Shown: positions 63,528 through 64,000 of the stretch, piece after piece
Layout of the letters: each line of letters starts with the position of its first letter
Position numbering within the stretch: the stretch's first letter is position 1
NCBI GenBank assembly: GCA_905147135.1
Contig: LR990055.1
Location: forward strand, 1,984,001 to 2,048,000
Source: Blastobasis lacticolella
Taxonomy: Eukaryota; Arthropoda; Insecta; Lepidoptera; Blastobasidae
Length of the DNA: 64,000 bases
Direction of reading: 5' to 3'
Notes under the pieces: model-generated
The model's input: the letters and a program-made list of their open reading frames with translations, nothing else
The model's database searches: none
Told to the model about the DNA's origin: nothing
Position numbers and translations under genes: made by a program

Positions 63528-63630
63528 GAAATAAGCATCGCCTGTTGTGTCTTTTATTCTGTTATATTTCTCTGTATATCATTATTGTGTACAATAAACA
63601 GTTTAATAAATAAATGAATAACTAGTATGG
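63528..63630 (+). repeat. 3' tail of a non-LTR element, 54 bp upstream of the T1 exon
   Basis: AGAAATAAGCATCGCCTGTT through TTCTCTGTATATCATTATTG to AATAAACAGTTTAATAAATA matches the tail at 26510-26595 (AGAAATAAGTAGTGCCTATT). It lies on the intron side of the exon's acceptor. Confidence 0.7.
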
Positions 63631-63689
63631 TAATGTAACGATTTTGAGGTTTACAGGGTTGGGGGAGGGGGGGTTGGAGGTAAGCCTCT

Positions 63690-63770
63690 TGCAGTGGCGA
63701 TACCCTTCGTGTTGCTAATCTCTATAGGCAGCGGTGGCCACTTTCCATCAGGCCCGCGTGCCATAATAAG
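63690..63770 (+). repeat. Repeat C, copy 8 (short 3' part)
   Basis: AGTGGCGATACCCTTCGTGT through GGCAGCGGTGGCCACTTTCC; diverged and truncated on both sides. Confidence 0.7.
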
Positions 63771-64000
63771 TACGTCAGCTGTGATCTTAATTGATTGTAA
63801 CCTAACCGACAGAAAATGTCGGATGATCACCGACCAAGTTTACTTAAAATCAAATATTTTCTACACTACCTACTGAACCGATTTGAATGTAACAAAACTG
63901 CCACCTCCAATAAACCGTATCCAAATCGGTCCAGTCTGGGGTTAAAACGATTTCAATGAAAATTAATTTCTAATTCAAGTCGGTATTTTTGCTTTATTTA
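63771..64000. other. Family F-like and unassigned DNA
   Basis: A diverged family-F stretch (CCTAACCGACAGAAAATGTC to CAAATCGGTCCAGTCTGGGG) lies here. No gene is seen. Confidence 0.4.

Noticed and set aside
1..64000. A new enzyme cluster, defence system or other multi-gene system
   Set aside because: Apart from one ion-channel gene and retroelement ORFs there is no coding cluster. The repeat content explains the longer open frames.

Overview
The window reads as intronic DNA from an arthropod genome, most likely a moth or butterfly (Lepidoptera). It is AT-rich, has no prokaryote-like gene density, and is crowded with short tRNA-derived SINEs, non-LTR retrotransposon tails and small inverted-repeat DNA elements. 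The lepidopteran assignment is an inference from repeat style; a database search was not possible.

The only host gene I can support is a Shaw-type (Kv3-class) voltage-gated potassium channel on the minus strand. Three apparently consecutive exons are visible: the end of the T1 domain plus pre-S1 linker (63294-63473), S1 to S2 (31943-32200), and S3 to the start of S4 (159-322). All have canonical AG/GT splice sites, and the joined reading frame matches the Drosophila Shaw order without a gap. The two introns are about 31.1 kb and 31.6 kb and make up nearly the whole window. The first T1 exons lie beyond the right edge; the rest of S4, S5, the pore and S6 lie beyond the left edge.

The introns are a dense record of transposition. 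At 46.9-50.1 kb lies a non-LTR retrotransposon with one uninterrupted 1029-residue endonuclease plus reverse transcriptase ORF. A dead Jockey-like copy at 14.9-17.0 kb has its endonuclease half inverted relative to its RT half, has a poly(A) tail, and is flanked by a perfect 10-bp duplication: the signature of twin priming. It sits inside a foldback element (14.8-17.7 kb) that was also hit by a 381-bp hAT-like element. A second Jockey-like fragment lies at 24.3-25.5 kb, and RTE-, CR1- and Jockey-type C-terminal relics are scattered throughout.

Three short families dominate. SINE-A is tRNA-headed with an (ATTT)n tail, about 11 copies. SINE-B has a tRNA-Ser-like head, about 13 copies. Repeat C is about 345 bp with a poly(A) tail, 8 copies; five share one 5' boundary. 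DNA-transposon-like structures include a 1669-bp element with 200-bp terminal inverted repeats and an 8-bp target duplication (58479-60147), a 256-bp MITE (19986-20241) and a hairpin with 28-bp perfect arms (12121-12266). Several nested insertions have clear target duplications, so their order can be read. I found no operon, CRISPR array, RNA gene or new defence or metabolic system. The noteworthy content is structural: transposon architecture and an exon hemmed in by transposon debris.
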